DNA from: Sinotaia quadrata
Taxonomy: Eukaryota; Mollusca; Gastropoda; Architaenioglossa; Viviparidae
Reading direction: 5' to 3'
Assembly: GCA_028829895.1 (NCBI GenBank)
Contig: CM054179.1
Span: 104,405,375-104,469,374 of the forward strand
DNA length: 64,000 bases
Of the stretch, positions 10,549 through 22,920 are shown piece after piece (position 1 is the first letter of the stretch; each line of letters begins with the position of its first letter). The notes under the pieces are model-generated. The model did no database searches. It saw nothing but the letters and a program-made list of their open reading frames with translations, and was not told the origin of the DNA. A program made the translations under genes and the position numbers.

Positions 10549-11365
10549 GTGGCAGAGTAAATTTGCCTATTCCTATTTCTAGACTTAATTGTTACGTAAA
10601 TTGTTAATTTGTCGAAGTGACCCGCTTTGGATACTCCTTATGATGTTATTTTTGTAAGTGTCAGAGTTGGAGTAAACAACTCGAGTCGAGAATATGCTAG
10701 AAATAGCTGGTGCAATGCAAACCAGTTCCAGCTAAATGAGTAGTGTTTATTATTCAATAGTTAAGATTTACGAGAATGAGACCAGCCAATGAGCTGAGAT
10801 CAAAAGTTTACCTGCTGTAGATAATTCTATTGTCTAATCACTTTGAATTTGGAGTGGCAAGAAGTCCAGTCATGAAACGCGGCTATTAGTTTAATGGTGA
10901 GTTAACTGATTGAGAGACAATGGACCTAGAAATATTTCATGCACTTTTATATTGATATGTTATACTTGTGCTGTATGTAGATATGTATTATGTGAGTAGA
11001 GTAGTGTTTCTACAATTTTTTTAAAGTAAGATGCTCGTATATGCTAAACACTTGACATTGTTTCTAGTGAATGTGCTCATAAAACTGATATGCTGCATTT
11101 ATTAGTCTATATGCATGTATCAGGCTAATAAATACTGTTGCAGGAAAATTTAAGTTGGAATGGAGTTAAAAATGGATAGAGTGGAAACTTAGCAGTTGTT
11201 CCCTGAGTATATTTTAAATGGAATAATCACCTTTTCCTCGTTTTACCTGAATCTCCTGGTTTACTGATTACAAACAGCTACAATCATGGTAAATGTGAGA
11301 AGTATCTAGTGCAGTGTGTAAGTTTTAAGGAATACACTGCACTCGATTGATGTATTCTGTCAAAA
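10549..11365. mobile_element. DR1 dispersed repeat, full copy A
   Basis: About 0.82 kb that aligns end to end with 61109-61970 in the same orientation. It begins GTGGCAGAGTAAATTTGCC and ends in a hairpin-forming GTGCAGTGT ... ACACTGCAC block (about 11309-11343). Over the first 150 bp I count about 19 differences, so roughly 85-88% identity there. Two partial copies (36014-36184 reversed and 40571-40698) share the same GTGGCAGAG end. No long open frame survives on either strand. One fixed end plus variable truncation at the other is typical of retroposed LINE tails or SINE-like elements, here read from the minus strand. A Helitron-like or other non-autonomous element is an alternative. No family assignment is possible from sequence alone. 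Confidence 0.85.
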
Positions 11366-13120
11366 CCTTGTAAACACAAACAGGGAAGAAACAATTTCAG
11401 ACCTGCTACATATTTTGTCAAATTGTTCAATTATGTAAATTTGCATGCGTTCGACATGCTTCCTCGATTCTCTGTATTACATGCATGGGAAAAGAAACAA
11501 AATTTAATGCATTAAAATATGCGAGGTTATTTTGTTAATGCAATGATTATTCTATTTCAGATACAGTCCAGAAATACAAGATTTTCCCCCTCTCACTCTC
11601 AACCGAACAAAAGGCAAGTTGAAAATGGCACCTGTATTCTTCGATGCAAATCGTTTTAATTGTCTTCTCCTTCAGGGGCAAGAACACAAATGAAGTGGTG
11701 TTATGAGATAAAGCGATAAAGAATATATGAAAAGCTCAGTTGTCTTACTCGTAATACGCTATCTTTTATCTCAGTCTGACGGCCAAGGGGCAAAGGTCAA
11801 TGATCGGAGTAAGAGATATGACAGTTCACTAGCATCTCTGCTTCCTTTTCGAGGAAGTTATTGGGAGGACAATGGTGAATACATGTATTTCAACCGCCGA
11901 TTTTAGTTTCAGGGGTGGTCACAATTTTTATTACCACTTTTGCAATTGCAATAGGTCTTTGCCATTTTGACATCACCACTAGATTTGAGGTTTACTGATT
12001 AGGAAAACAAAATGACGAAAAACATCTTCACGAGCTTTTGATCTACACCGTTTTCTGACTGAAAAATAATTATATATTTTTATGTGCAATTAATTACGTC
12101 ACAACATTGCACTTTCCTGCATCGTCACGATATTGCACTTTCCTTGCGGCTGACTTGGCAGCTCACTGCCTGCTCCGTTGATTGACAGAGTTGCAGCATT
12201 GAATGATGATGACATCCCCATTTACTGCGCCAGGTTGACTGACACTGACTTATGACTTTACTGTCTGCATCGTTGAATAACACTGACGTTTAACATGACT
12301 GTGTACAAAACATGTCATAATGAAGACATAAGGTAAACATTCATGAGAAATCAATAGATCAAAGTTTCGGTTCCATTTGCAAACTAGATTTAAAAAAACA
12401 AAAAACAATAAATTGTACAGCTCCGGTCACATTTATTTTAAAAAGAACTATCAAATTATGTGTTGATTTTGAGTATTTTTAATCACACCCCCCCAAAAAA
12501 AAAACAACAAAAAAACCCAAACTAAAATAGTTTGAAAAATACTCTGCAGTTGCTAGTATTAGTTTAAGTGTGTTTTAATTAAGTATAATTCAATGTTACT
12601 TTATCTTCTCTTTACAATTAGACATGACAGCCCCCCCCCCCCAAAGTGGATCTTTATTATTACTCACTGTAGTCGTCACGAGTTTGCATTTATTTGATAG
12701 ATGTCTACGGTCTGACAATTTGATGGAGATCTTTGGCCTGACATTTGGAGGTTGGAGACGCTGAAAAACAGCGACTCAATACTTTTCAGTCTTCAGCATA
12801 CGGCGAACTGAAACTGAGTAATTTACATTCTGGCCGTTATGATCTTTTCTTCTCCAAGACCTTCCATTTATGCAGTTAACGGACGCATTAAGCATCTACT
12901 AGAGAAGGGAGGTAATGATAGGACGAGTCTCAGAAAGAAAAATGAACCGCCTGACTGACGACGACAGCAGTAGGTAATAGAATATGCCGCGTCCTGACTA
13001 CAAAGGCCCACGACCCCGTCACGCTCAGTTGGCTTTATAAAGCACAGAATGGCAGTTTGTCAGTCAAACCCATGAAAAATTTAAAACTTTTGGGTATCTC
13101 GAATGATCCGATCTAGATCT
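11366..13120. other. Unique DNA
   Basis: About 1.75 kb without tandem repeats or recognisable coding sequence. It contains a C7A10 run at 12488-12504 and a C12 run at 12631-12642. Confidence 0.5.
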
Positions 13121-13280
13121 TGAAGTGTGTGTATACGTGCGTGCGAGTGCACGTGCTTGCGTGAGTGTGCATGTGAGTGAATGTGCACGTGCGTAGGTGT
13201 ATGTAGATGTGTGTGCGTGACTATGCCTGTGTGCATATGAGTGTAGATATATATAGTGTGTGTGTGGTTGTGTGCATCAA
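13121..13280. repeat. Imperfect GT/CG-rich block
   Basis: Decayed alternating purine-pyrimidine sequence (GTGTGTATACGTGCGTGCGA type) with scattered GTGTGTG runs, probably a degraded (GT)n. Confidence 0.65.
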
Positions 13281-13435
13281 CTTGTGCTGTACGCGAAAAG
13301 CTATTACCATATCGTTACGCCATCAGGGCAGAGATTAATAAGTGTAAAACTGCTAGGTAGGGGGAGAGAGACACTAAACCGACCTAATCTTCCGGTTTTA
13401 GAATCCGGATCACATTACTCATCCCAGCAGATTAA

Positions 13436-13800
13436 TTACTAAGGATTTTAAATAACTGAGCGAGCTGAATAAGAACTTTAAATAAGTGAGCGAGCTGAAT
13501 AAGGACTTTAAAATAACTGAGCGAGCTGAATAAGGACTTTAAATAACTGAGCGAGCTGAATAAGGACTTTAAAGAAGTGAGCGAGCTGAATAAGGACTTT
13601 AAAGAAGTGAGCGAGCTGAATAAGGACTTTAAATAACTGAGCGAGCTGAATAAGGACTTTAAATTACTGAGTGAGGCATTTAGATTACTGAGAGTGAGCT
13701 GAGTAAGAACTTTCAATTATTGAGTGAGCTGACAGTAAGGACGACTGAGGTGGTGAGTAAGGCGTTACTGAGAGTGAGCTGAGTAAGAACTTTCAATTAC
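13436..13800. repeat. 30-bp minisatellite
   Basis: Unit built from GAGCGAGCTGAATAAGGACT and TTAAATAACT halves, repeated about nine times from 13441 at 30-bp spacing, then decaying. From 13681 a second-order repeat appears: GTTACTGAGAGTGAGCTGAG-type blocks about 90 bp apart (near 13683 and 13773). Thirty bp is ten codons, so the minus strand reads as a 10-residue (LKSLFSSLSY-like) repeat. No flanking coding sequence supports a gene. Confidence 0.92.
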
Positions 13801-15784
13801 TCACTGAGATGTATTGACCCACTATCTGTGACACTGAATGCTGGTGTGGCACTATAATACGTCCTGCCTGGGTTATGATTTTTATTATGAATATCTTATC
13901 ATTTAATAATGCATAATCACTTATCAGCGGTTAAATCTTAAATTAGGATCTATTTTCTCACATGAATTTCACATCCATATCCCACTGTAAGTAAAAGACA
14001 CATAATTTATCTGTTCGCAGGTGGAACTTCTTACTTAAGGAATAATGTAATTTATCAACTTACTAACATTCATCCAATCACTGACTTGTCACGCCCCCAT
14101 CCACCTACTGACTACTCAAGGCATGTATCAATTGGCTCTTGAAATCTATAACTCATTAAAATGTCTTCTGTGATTTCTTATTCTTCTTCACATTTGTAAT
14201 CTTTAGTAGTTGATGAAAAGTTCAACCAATATCCTGTGTAATAATCGTACTTCTCGAACAGCAGAGACTCTGGAGACTACATTACAAATTATATTTCATC
14301 GTAAACATGTCAAATACCTATAAACTATTTAATATTAATAAACCAGATTTAGCAGCAGATTCTTTTAATTTAATCCCTCACCTAGGTTGAAGAGACTATT
14401 TTTCTTTTTCAAGTTGCTTGCCATTGTGACTACTATTCATTGTGTACAAATTACTTTTTATTTAACTTTCATTGCATTGAATAAAATTGGCATTTGTTAA
14501 TTACACTTCCACTTCCTAATTTAGACGAAGAAGGAGATATGCATGCTTAGATGGTGGGGGCTAAAATTTAATTGTGTTAATGTCAGACAATAGCATATTT
14601 TGTGAAGTGTCCCCACTGCGCTAAGGAGACTGTCTGTGGGTGCCAGAATTCCATTACTGTCTAGAAGTGTTCGAAATTGCAAGAAATGAGGAATTCTGAA
14701 CCGGTAACACTCATGGGCAGATAGAATAAATTAGTTAAAGATTAATGTCTCTCAGGTTTGACCGAGTTTTCTCCGTCTGTAAAATGTATGAAGACCTTGT
14801 ACGGGTAGAATTAAATAGATTAGGGGTTGGGTAGCTAATCGTCTAAACCACTCATCACACGATTAATTTTACAAAGGCTGAATAAACATCATGTTCTCCA
14901 AATTGAATAAATATCAATAATAATATATTTGCACAAATTTTATTCTATGTGATTTACAGTCTCATAACTCAGTGAATGTTAAGATGAATAAAATCTAAGT
15001 AGATGTAAATCATTTCTCCAAAATATTTGCTTAAGAATTTCATTCTAAAATGAGAAATATTCTAAATGTTGTGAATTATTTTTTAAATAATGCGATTATA
15101 TGTGTCCAAATGTATCAGTATCTGCTCATAATTATCAGCATTTTGAACCATTTTCAAATCAGCTGAAATGGAAACCCGAACTATTTGCCAGGCCATCCCA
15201 AATGTGAAACCGAGCTGCCTGACAGATATGAACAATTTAATCTTCTTATTCTTGACCATCCTCAATATGACTACAAACAATCTTAACAGCTGAGTCTTAT
15301 TCATATGTGAGCGAGCCAACCATGATTTATCTAAACTGATGCAAGTCTGGCCCAACCATGACTAATCACAATTGCTGTCAGACTGCCCAACATTGACTAA
15401 ACTAACTACTGTCAGCCTGACTTAAAAGTGTCTGTCTGCTGTCAGGATGGCCCAAAACTGACTGACATGAAACAGTGTCACAGAATAGGCACTAAACTGA
15501 AAGAAAATTTTGCTCTGACATATGACAACATTATCAATGTGGTTTCTGAAAGATTTCTTCTGGCAGAGTCACTGACTTAAGATCTCGATCCTTTAAAATC
15601 ATCTCTGTAAATATCCATAGACATTTTTTTTGTTTTAAAAATTATTAGGGTCTAACTGTTGTAAGTTGTAAGAATTTATTTGACCTGAAAATGTTTTCAC
15701 ATTAACTATTAGAATTTTACAGTTTTGATTGAAACAAATCCAAGTAAACCGTGCTAAACCAATTAAGAAACATCATGACACCGC
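13801..15784. other. Unique AT-rich DNA
   Basis: About 2 kb without arrays. A 90-codon minus-strand open frame (15083-15355) has no domain that I recognise. At 15330-15460 a loose repetition of CCCAACCATGACTAA / TGCTGTCAG-type words suggests an old degenerate array. Confidence 0.45.
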
Positions 15785-16565
15785 AAGAGTGGTCTGCATG
15801 ATTGACAAAAGACCTCGAATACATCACTACAACACTTGACAATAGTCTTTGAAAAAGTTACTGCATGACTAACAATAGTCTTAGAACACGTCAATGTAAG
15901 ACTGACAAGTGGATTCAACACGTCACTGTAAGACTGACGATAGTTTTAAACGCGTTACTGCATGACTAACAATAGTCTTAGAATGCATCATAATAAGATT
16001 GACAATAGCTTTGAACATGTCACAGCTTGACTAACAATAGCCTTATTGTACGTTACTGTAAGACTAACAATAGTCTTTGAATACGTCACTGCTTGACTAA
16101 CAATAATCTTAAAACACTTCACTGCACTACTAACAGTAGTCTTAGAACAAATCACTACAAGACTAATAAGTCTGTGAGCATGGCACTGCTTAAGTAACAA
16201 TAGTCATTGCAAGATTGACACAGTTCTTGAACACTTACTTCACTGCATGATTGGCAAAGGACTTTGAAAACATCACTGTAAGACTGACAAAGTGAACATA
16301 TCACGGTCAGACTGACAAAGCTTTGAACATATCACTGTAAAACTGACAGAGTGAACATATCACTGTAAGACTGACATAGGACTGTGAACACATCACTGTG
16401 AGACTGACAATTGTCTTTAAACATATCACTGAAAGACTGACAATTGTCTTTGAACATATAACTCTAAAACTGACAGTGAATTTTGAACACGCTAGCTCAA
16501 GACTGACAGTGAGCTTTGAGCACGTCACTGCATGACTAACAATAGTTTTACAAAACGTCATGGCC
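15785..16565. repeat. Degenerate ~33-bp minisatellite
   Basis: About 20 diverged units combining CACTGTAAGACTGACAA and TAGTCTTTGAACACGT halves (alternatives GCATGACTAACAA and ATTGTCTTTGAACATAT). Spacing is mostly 31-37 bp. Frames on the minus strand read as an approximate 11-residue repeat broken by stops. Confidence 0.88.
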
Positions 16566-17045
16566 TTAAAGACACGACCCGAATTTGAACCGCGACTCCA
16601 TCTGACCTTATCTGGAATTAAGATTATAAGTTTTCAGCGCAATGCAGTTCTATTACAGGAGTAGTGAGCCAAGACAACCTGAAGCGACAGTGTTAAAACT
16701 GCCATTTGTTCCCCGATACACACACACTGGCAGTAGCACCCACCTTTGGCTCATTCGTGTCACCTTATTTGAGTGGTCACGCTAAAATGCGCCATTGTGC
16801 AGTGTACCGTCAGAGCCCTTTCGTGACCAGTGCCGATTAAATATTTGATACAGTGAAAAATTCTTTTAACTCGGTGTAGCTAGCTCTAAGCTATTCCTTT
16901 GTTTAAAAACCTTCTTATCCGGTCAGTGGGGTCTGAATTGTTCTGACTCATCGTTACTCGAGTTTTTTTCTTTCTTAACCTACTTTAAAAAGAAAGCTTA
17001 ACGAGGTTTATTAAGAGTTGTGCAAAAGCCTAACATATTTAAGAT
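16566..17045. other. Unique DNA with a weak B-box-like site
   Basis: Read on the minus strand, 16579-16594 gives CGCGGTTCAAATTCGG, close to a Pol III B box. No A box or cloverleaf was found at the right spacing, so this is at most a relic of a tRNA-derived SINE. Confidence 0.3.

Positions 17046-17076
<31 letters not shown>
17046..17076. repeat. (AG)n microsatellite
   Basis: About 15 AG dinucleotides. Confidence 0.95.
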
Positions 17077-17077
<1 letters not shown>

Positions 17078-17084
17078 ATGTAAT

Positions 17085-17425
17085 TGATTGATCAGTAGAT
17101 AGACGGATTGATCGATCGATTGATAGATAGACCAGTTACTCAATCAATCAGTAGATAGAGAGACAAAAATATTAACCAATTAGTCTGTTGATGACAAGTT
17201 AAATAAAAACTGATAGAACGATAAATAGAGAGATAGTTACAAATATTAGTCGATCGACCAATTCATAGATAGATAGATAGATAGATTGATAGATTGATAG
17301 ATTGATTGATTAATAGATATATAGAATGGTTAATTAATGGATGGATAAAGGAACAGATAGATAGATAAGTTAATTAATGGATGGATAAAGGAACAGATAG
17401 ATAGACAGAGTTAGGTCAAGAGGGA
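17085..17425. repeat. GATA/GATT-rich simple repeat
   Basis: Irregular mixtures of GATA, GATT, GATC and TAGA tetranucleotides, with a purer GATA run at about 17265-17285. A 48-bp duplication (GTTAATTAATGGATGGATAA ... GATAGATAGA) occurs at about 17329 and 17369. Confidence 0.85.
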
Positions 17426-19469
17426 CACAATACATAAATTTGAACAGATCGATAAATAAAGGGATAGGTTATAAATCGATAGCAGATTGATTAAATAGAA
17501 TCGCGATTATAAAGAGTTGGACACATACATATATACATTTATTTATTTATTTATGTATATACAAAGAGAAAGTAGAGAATATTTTGTATGATTTTATTGA
17601 AATATATATATAACTGTACATAATTTGGAAAGAGAGGTTAATAAATACATAAATAGATATACGCACTAGGAAAGAATTTTGGATAGACAGACAGAAAGAT
17701 AAACAAATATATGGCTGATGGATCCATAGACTAATAGAGAGAAAGATAAGCAGAAATACAGAAGGACAGATAGAAAAAGTAACACGATGTACAATTCATT
17801 ATTTGGGAATTATTTCTTTCTATAGAAATAGAAGCGACCGCGACCATACTTTCATTAAATAATCGTCCATGTAATCATACATGTAACAGTGTATGACTCA
17901 TGTCCTCGCTTCGACTTTAATAAAACCGATAAATTTCTAATGCAAGAGCTATTTACTTGTCTGCAACTGGCGCCTGCCAGTGTACTTTTATTACTCAAAT
18001 GTATTTTCGCTTGGCCTGACGAAACAGTATCGCTTGGCCTGACGAAACAGTATCACGTGGCAAATCTTGCCTGATTGTAGACGCAATCAGAACTCGTTCG
18101 GCTCATCGTAAAACCCATTCAATTTTTTTTCAGACGGCTGATCTTGAGCGATACCAGAAAGCGTGTTCATAAAGCTTTAAGCACACACATCCCAATCCTT
18201 GATAACACCCGTTTATTTTGAGCGCAATATGTATAGCACATACACACACACGCACGCACGTATCACGTACATGATGCGTTGCTTATGAAAGATCACTTTG
18301 TAGTGGTGGTGAAACTTAGTTTTACGTAAAAGAAATGTTATGTTTAGGACCTCTTTACACAAACAAGCACAGTTTCCTTACTCGTTCGACTTTGCGATGT
18401 TGTGCAGTTCAAATCTCGGCCAGCATGTCTGAGGTTACGAAGTCTTTTTTGATTCCTTACCTCTTCCTTTCTCCTGTTTGTTTTTTTTTTAAAAAAAAAG
18501 ATTTTTTACTTTAAGTTACATTATTCAATGCACAGACTCTTTACCCTATAGTCTGTTCAAAGCTACCCACGAGGTTTAAAATAAAAACGTTGTAATGCGC
18601 AAATTTATCATAACTGTTGATTGTATTCTCATTGAAATGCTTTAGTTTGAATTGTTCTTGCCAAACTAGGTCACATTTGTAAAAATCTAAATACTTATAA
18701 GTCAGTGAAATATGTGAAAACCGTGTTAGATTATTGGTTTTAAAGTAAACCAGATCTTAAATTGAAATGACAAAATAAGGATGAAAAGAGTAAAGAAATA
18801 TAGAAAGATAATATCAATACAGAGAAGCTAACGTAGGATATAAAGATTCAACCGCACATAGAAAGGCGAAAGAAAGGCAAAGAGGAAAAGTAAGACAGAA
18901 AGGCAAAAAGTAAGAGTAAAAAAAGATAGAAAGCGAAAACAGATTGATTGCCAAAAAGATTTAAATGTAACAGAAAGGAAGTGTTTGTGATAAAGGGACT
19001 TAATAAAGATAGAAAGACGAAAGGCTGATAGCAGAAAAGATTGAAGTGCGACAGAAAGGAAACAAAATGATACAGAGACAAAAGTAAGAGAAAAACTGGA
19101 CTAAAACATGGAAACGTGTTTCCTCAAATCATTCAAAACGAACGACTCATGGAAGAGCTCCTAAGGACCGGAAGTCGTATGGACAGAGGTAACTCTATTA
19201 GACTGTAAGAAGCGGAAGGCTACACAACAGCGGAATGAGTCAAGTGCAATGTCCTTTAACCAAATAAATAGTGTTATTTAAAACATATAAACGCAAAAGA
19301 CAGAAAGAAAGAAAGAAAGACGAAGAAGACCCGGCGACGCTTGATTGTTTTCCAGTGCACAGTCGAAGAATTTTTTAAGTTGTAGAATGAAAATAAAACG
19401 CATCATAACAATCACTGTGTTATGGTGGTTATGTAAATACTATTTGTGTGTGTACGTTTTGTGCCTGTG
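17426..19469. other. Unique DNA
   Basis: About 2 kb. It contains an exact 23-bp doublet at 18008 and 18031 (CGCTTGGCCTGACGAAACAG plus TAT), a T10A9 run at 18481-18499, and a B-box-like GTTCAAATCTCGGC at 18408 without a matching A box. A run rich in AAAG/GAAAG words (18780-19090) gives Phe/Leu-rich minus-strand open frames of no significance. Confidence 0.45.
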
Positions 19470-19493
19470 AATATATATATATACGCGTGTGTG

Positions 19494-19526
<33 letters not shown>

Positions 19527-19541
19527 CGTGCGTGCGTGTGT
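19470..19541. repeat. TA/CG/GT alternating microsatellite
   Basis: TATATATATATACGCGTGTG followed by (GT)n and then a (GC/GT) mix. The whole block alternates purine and pyrimidine, so it is Z-DNA prone. Confidence 0.93.
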
Positions 19542-19919
19542 TCATAAGATTTCCGTTTATTTGTTTTAGAACACTGAGAAAGTTCTGTCAAAATGTGCTT
19601 GATCTAAACTAGCAGATGGCTCATATTTTTCATAACTATACCCTATTTCTTGTTCTATTGTTTAAAAAAATAAGCTACCAGATATAGTCATTAATATTTC
19701 GAGTAAACACTGACATTTAAAATTATAAATAAAAGTTAACACATCTGTCCTTTAACAACCATTTATTTCCATACTATATAAAAAATATAAAGAAGCGTTC
19801 TTTGATAACAGCGGACCTTCCACTAGACCACTATTCTAGCATCCTTAGGTTTTCGCCACAATGTAGACAAAAATAAACGAGAGGAACTCTGGCATCATTA
19901 ATACTATCAAAAATTCTAC

Positions 19920-20218
19920 CAAACTGTCATTCCACTGTTACTTCACTGTCACTTTACTATCACTCCTCTGTCAGTTCACTAACACTCCACGGTCACATCA
20001 CTGTCATTTCACTATTACTCCACTGTCACTTCACTGTTACTTTACTGTCACTTCACTATCACTCCAATGCCATTTCACTGTCACTTCACTGTTACTTTAA
20101 TGTCACTTCACTATCACTCTAATGCCATTTCACTGTCACTTCACTGTTACTTTACTGTCACTTCACTATCACTCCACTGCCATTTCACTGTCACTTCACT
20201 GTTACTTTAATGTCACTC
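19920..20218. repeat. 11-bp repeat with 55-bp higher order
   Basis: Built from 10-11-bp words of the CACTGTCACTT type. CTTCACTATCAC recurs at exactly 20051, 20106 and 20161, showing a 55-bp (5 x 11) higher-order unit laid over a more irregular left part. Confidence 0.9.
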
Positions 20219-20298
20219 TCAGACTGCAGGACAAAAGCATAGGAACAAAACCTCGCACTTCAAACCATCACCAACTGGCGATCATCGTCATCTCACGC

Positions 20299-21116
20299 TA
20301 AGGATGGATGTAAGCCTTGTAAGGAATTACTTATTAAAGCTAGAATGGATGTAAGGAATTACTTATTAAAGCTAGAATGGATATAAGGAATTACTTATTA
20401 AAGCTAGAATGGATGTAAGGTATTACTTATTACGCTAGAATGGATATAAGGAATTACTTATTAAAGCTAGAATGGATGTAAGGTATTACTTATTAAAGCT
20501 AGAATGGATATAAGGAATTACTTATTAAAGCTAGAATGGATGTAAGGTATTACTTATTAAAGCTAGAATGGATGTAAGGTATTACTTATTAAAGCTAGAA
20601 TGGATGTAAGGAATTACTTATTAAAGCTAGAATGGATGTAAGGTATTACTTATTAAAGCTAGAATGGATATAAGGAATTACTTATTAAAGCTAGAATGGA
20701 TGTAAGGTATTACTTATTAAAGCTAGAATGGATGTAAGGTATTACTTATTAAAGCTAGAATGGATGTAAGGTATTACTTATTAAAGCTAGAATGGATGTA
20801 AAGGTATTACTTATTAAAGCTAGAATGAATGTAAGGTATTACTTATTAAAGCTAGAATGGATATAAGGAATTACTTATTAAAGCTAGAATGGATATAAGG
20901 TATTACTTATTAAAGCTAGAATGGATGTAAGGTATTACTTATTAAAGCTAGAATGGATATAAGGTATTACTTATTAAAGCTAGAATGGATATAAGGTATT
21001 ACTTATTAAAGCTAGAATGGATATAAGGTATTACTTATTAAAGCTAGAATGGATGTAAAGGAATTACTTATTAAAGCTAGAATGGATATAAGGAATTACT
21101 TTTAAAAGCTAAGTGT
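20299..21116. repeat. 32-bp minisatellite, about 25 units
   Basis: Unit TAGAATGGATRTAAGGWATT followed by ACTTATTAAAGC, strictly 32 bp except for single-base insertions and one deleted unit. It is the largest homogeneous array in the window. Two positions toggle (R = G or A; W = T or A), giving four unit types in a non-random order (see findings). Flanking half-units at 20301 and 21105 are diverged. Confidence 0.97.
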
Positions 21117-21226
21117 AAACCTTGAATGTATTAACACTTTTTCTGAAGAACTATCTCAATGGCTAGAGTAAACACTTCCCTCCCATAACCCTTTTCAGTC
21201 TATAATATGTTTTTCATATACGAATC

Positions 21227-21482
21227 ACAGCAGCGTCGTGTTACGTTTCTACGTCATGTCCATATTTGTAACAGCATCATGTTACGTTTCTACGTCATGT
21301 CCATATTTGCAACAGCATCGTGTTACGTTTCTACGTCAGGTCCTTATTTGTAACAGCATCGTGTTACGTTTCTACGTCAGGTCCATATTTGTAACAGCAT
21401 CGTGTTACGTTTCTACGTCAGGTCCATATTTATAACAGTTCATGTTACGTTTATACGTCAGGTCCATATTTGTAACAGCTGC
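21227..21482. repeat. 41-bp minisatellite, about 6 units
   Basis: ACAGCATCGTGTTACGTTTC starts at 21271, 21312, 21353 and 21394 (41 bp apart), with variant units at each side. Units continue TACGTCAGGTCCATATTTGT. CpG dinucleotides are retained in nearly every unit, unlike the surrounding DNA. Confidence 0.95.
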
Positions 21483-22185
21483 TTTAACGGGGGCTCCACT
21501 TAAAGTGTCAAGTCATATCTTTCTCATCTGCTGACTTTGACGCTTGTGCAATTGAGATTGTTGCGTCCGCCAGTGATCTGGGAGCCTCAAACCCAGTGTT
21601 TCTTTTGGAATCAAGTGTACCATCTAAACTCGTCTCCATCCACCACCAGAGATGATCGCCTACTGCAGTCCACTAAAATCGGAAATGCTTTAAGATCATT
21701 ACAACATACACAGGAAATACGTCAGACGAGACAACCTAAAATCTGCAGCAGCCGGTAAAATGCATTGTTTTTCATTTATCTGCTATTCTTCTTCTTCTCG
21801 CCAGATACACTGATAATTAATTTACGTAACATTGCAGCAGCTATGTTTGGAATGTTCTTAACTAGGAACACCCCCTTCCAGCCCTATACTTTTGTCCTGT
21901 AATTCTCTGTTAGGTGTCGCCCCTATATAGGAACATAATTTAGGATCAAAAGTTTACTATCGTGCATGGTGACTTAAAACATAAAGACAGATGAAAGTAA
22001 CCAGAACATATAATAACCTAGCAGAATTTTAATTTAAAGAACATGCGATACGCCCCCACCCCCATCACACACACTCCACTCTCTTACTCAGATAACGCTT
22101 CCACTAATGTTACCCAGTGCGGGTGACAGATTGTAACCGAGGAAGAAAATGTATATTATTCTTTACTTGCATTAGATAGTTTACA
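21483..22185. other. Unique DNA
   Basis: No array. A 73-codon plus-strand open frame (21537-21758) is not low complexity, but I recognise no domain and see no splice-site support. Left as unassigned. Confidence 0.4.
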
Positions 22186-22318
22186 CTTGGACAAACCCTT
22201 TCAATTAGAATATTTCTTACAGCAGTCCCTTACTTTGATTCTTTTTCTCATTTGGACAAACCCTTTCAATTAGAATATTTCTTAGAGCAATCCCTTACTT
22301 TGATTCTTTTTCTCATTT
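22186..22318. repeat. 65-bp tandem duplication
   Basis: ACAAACCCTTTCAATTAGAA occurs at 22191 and 22256. The two units remain alike through CCCTTACTTTGATTC and TTTTTCTCATTTG, with about three substitutions. Confidence 0.93.
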
Positions 22319-22920
22319 GAACACCAGATCCTGTTCGTAATAATAGCCGGTGCTGTCAGGGACAGAGGCTGTCTGTCGCCAGCGGACACATTGCAATACT
22401 CCGAGGTGTGACAGTTAGGCAAAAAGAAGGTTTCGCTCTTTCCTTAGGGACCTCATCGTGACAGTCGGGGTCGGTTGTCAGTAATTCTATCTTCCTTGAG
22501 TTGTGACATTGACAGACGACATAGTGCCCCCTCGAGCCCTCTGGGACTTCTTCACTCTTTCTTCCAGCACCTCAGATTGCAGTAATCGATTCCCACTGAC
22601 CATCTTGAAGTAGGCCATCAGTCACCTTCGAGGTCAGGGATATTTTCTCCGTTGCGCTTGTCACTTCCAATTATGCACCTGTTCTCTGAGTACCATCGTC
22701 GTCGTCGCCATCACCATCATCGTCGTCACTGTAGTAGCAAGGTGCCGTCAGCATGTGTCAGTTTGTGTATTATTGCCTTGATTGATCTCATTGCATTCAC
22801 TTTCGCTTCAATGCTGTTGTAGGAGAGAACTCTGCTTGAGATTAACGGCTGGATGTTGGCATGTAGCATGCTGCTCTCGGCAAAGAAGACAATTATGGAC
22901 TGGGACAAACCGAAGAACAA
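22319..22920. other. Unique GC-balanced DNA
   Basis: A less AT-rich patch with several GACAG/CTGTC words and a short GTCGTCGTC..ATCATCGTC trinucleotide stretch near 22696-22727. A minus-strand 64-codon frame (22726-22920) starts with a hydrophobic MFFGLSQSIIVFF stretch but has no recognisable family. Confidence 0.4.

Noticed and set aside
16575..16600. Minus-strand GGTTCAAATTC, tRNA-like T arm
   Set aside because: Flanking sequence does not fold as a tRNA; a single B-box match is weak evidence.
18400..18425. B-box-like GTTCAAATCTCGGC (possible tRNA or SINE)
   Set aside because: No A box at the proper distance and no cloverleaf or acceptor stem could be drawn.
21940..21956. GATCAAAAGTTTAC shared with DR1
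   Set aside because: Only about 14 bp match with no similarity on either side; chance in AT-rich DNA.
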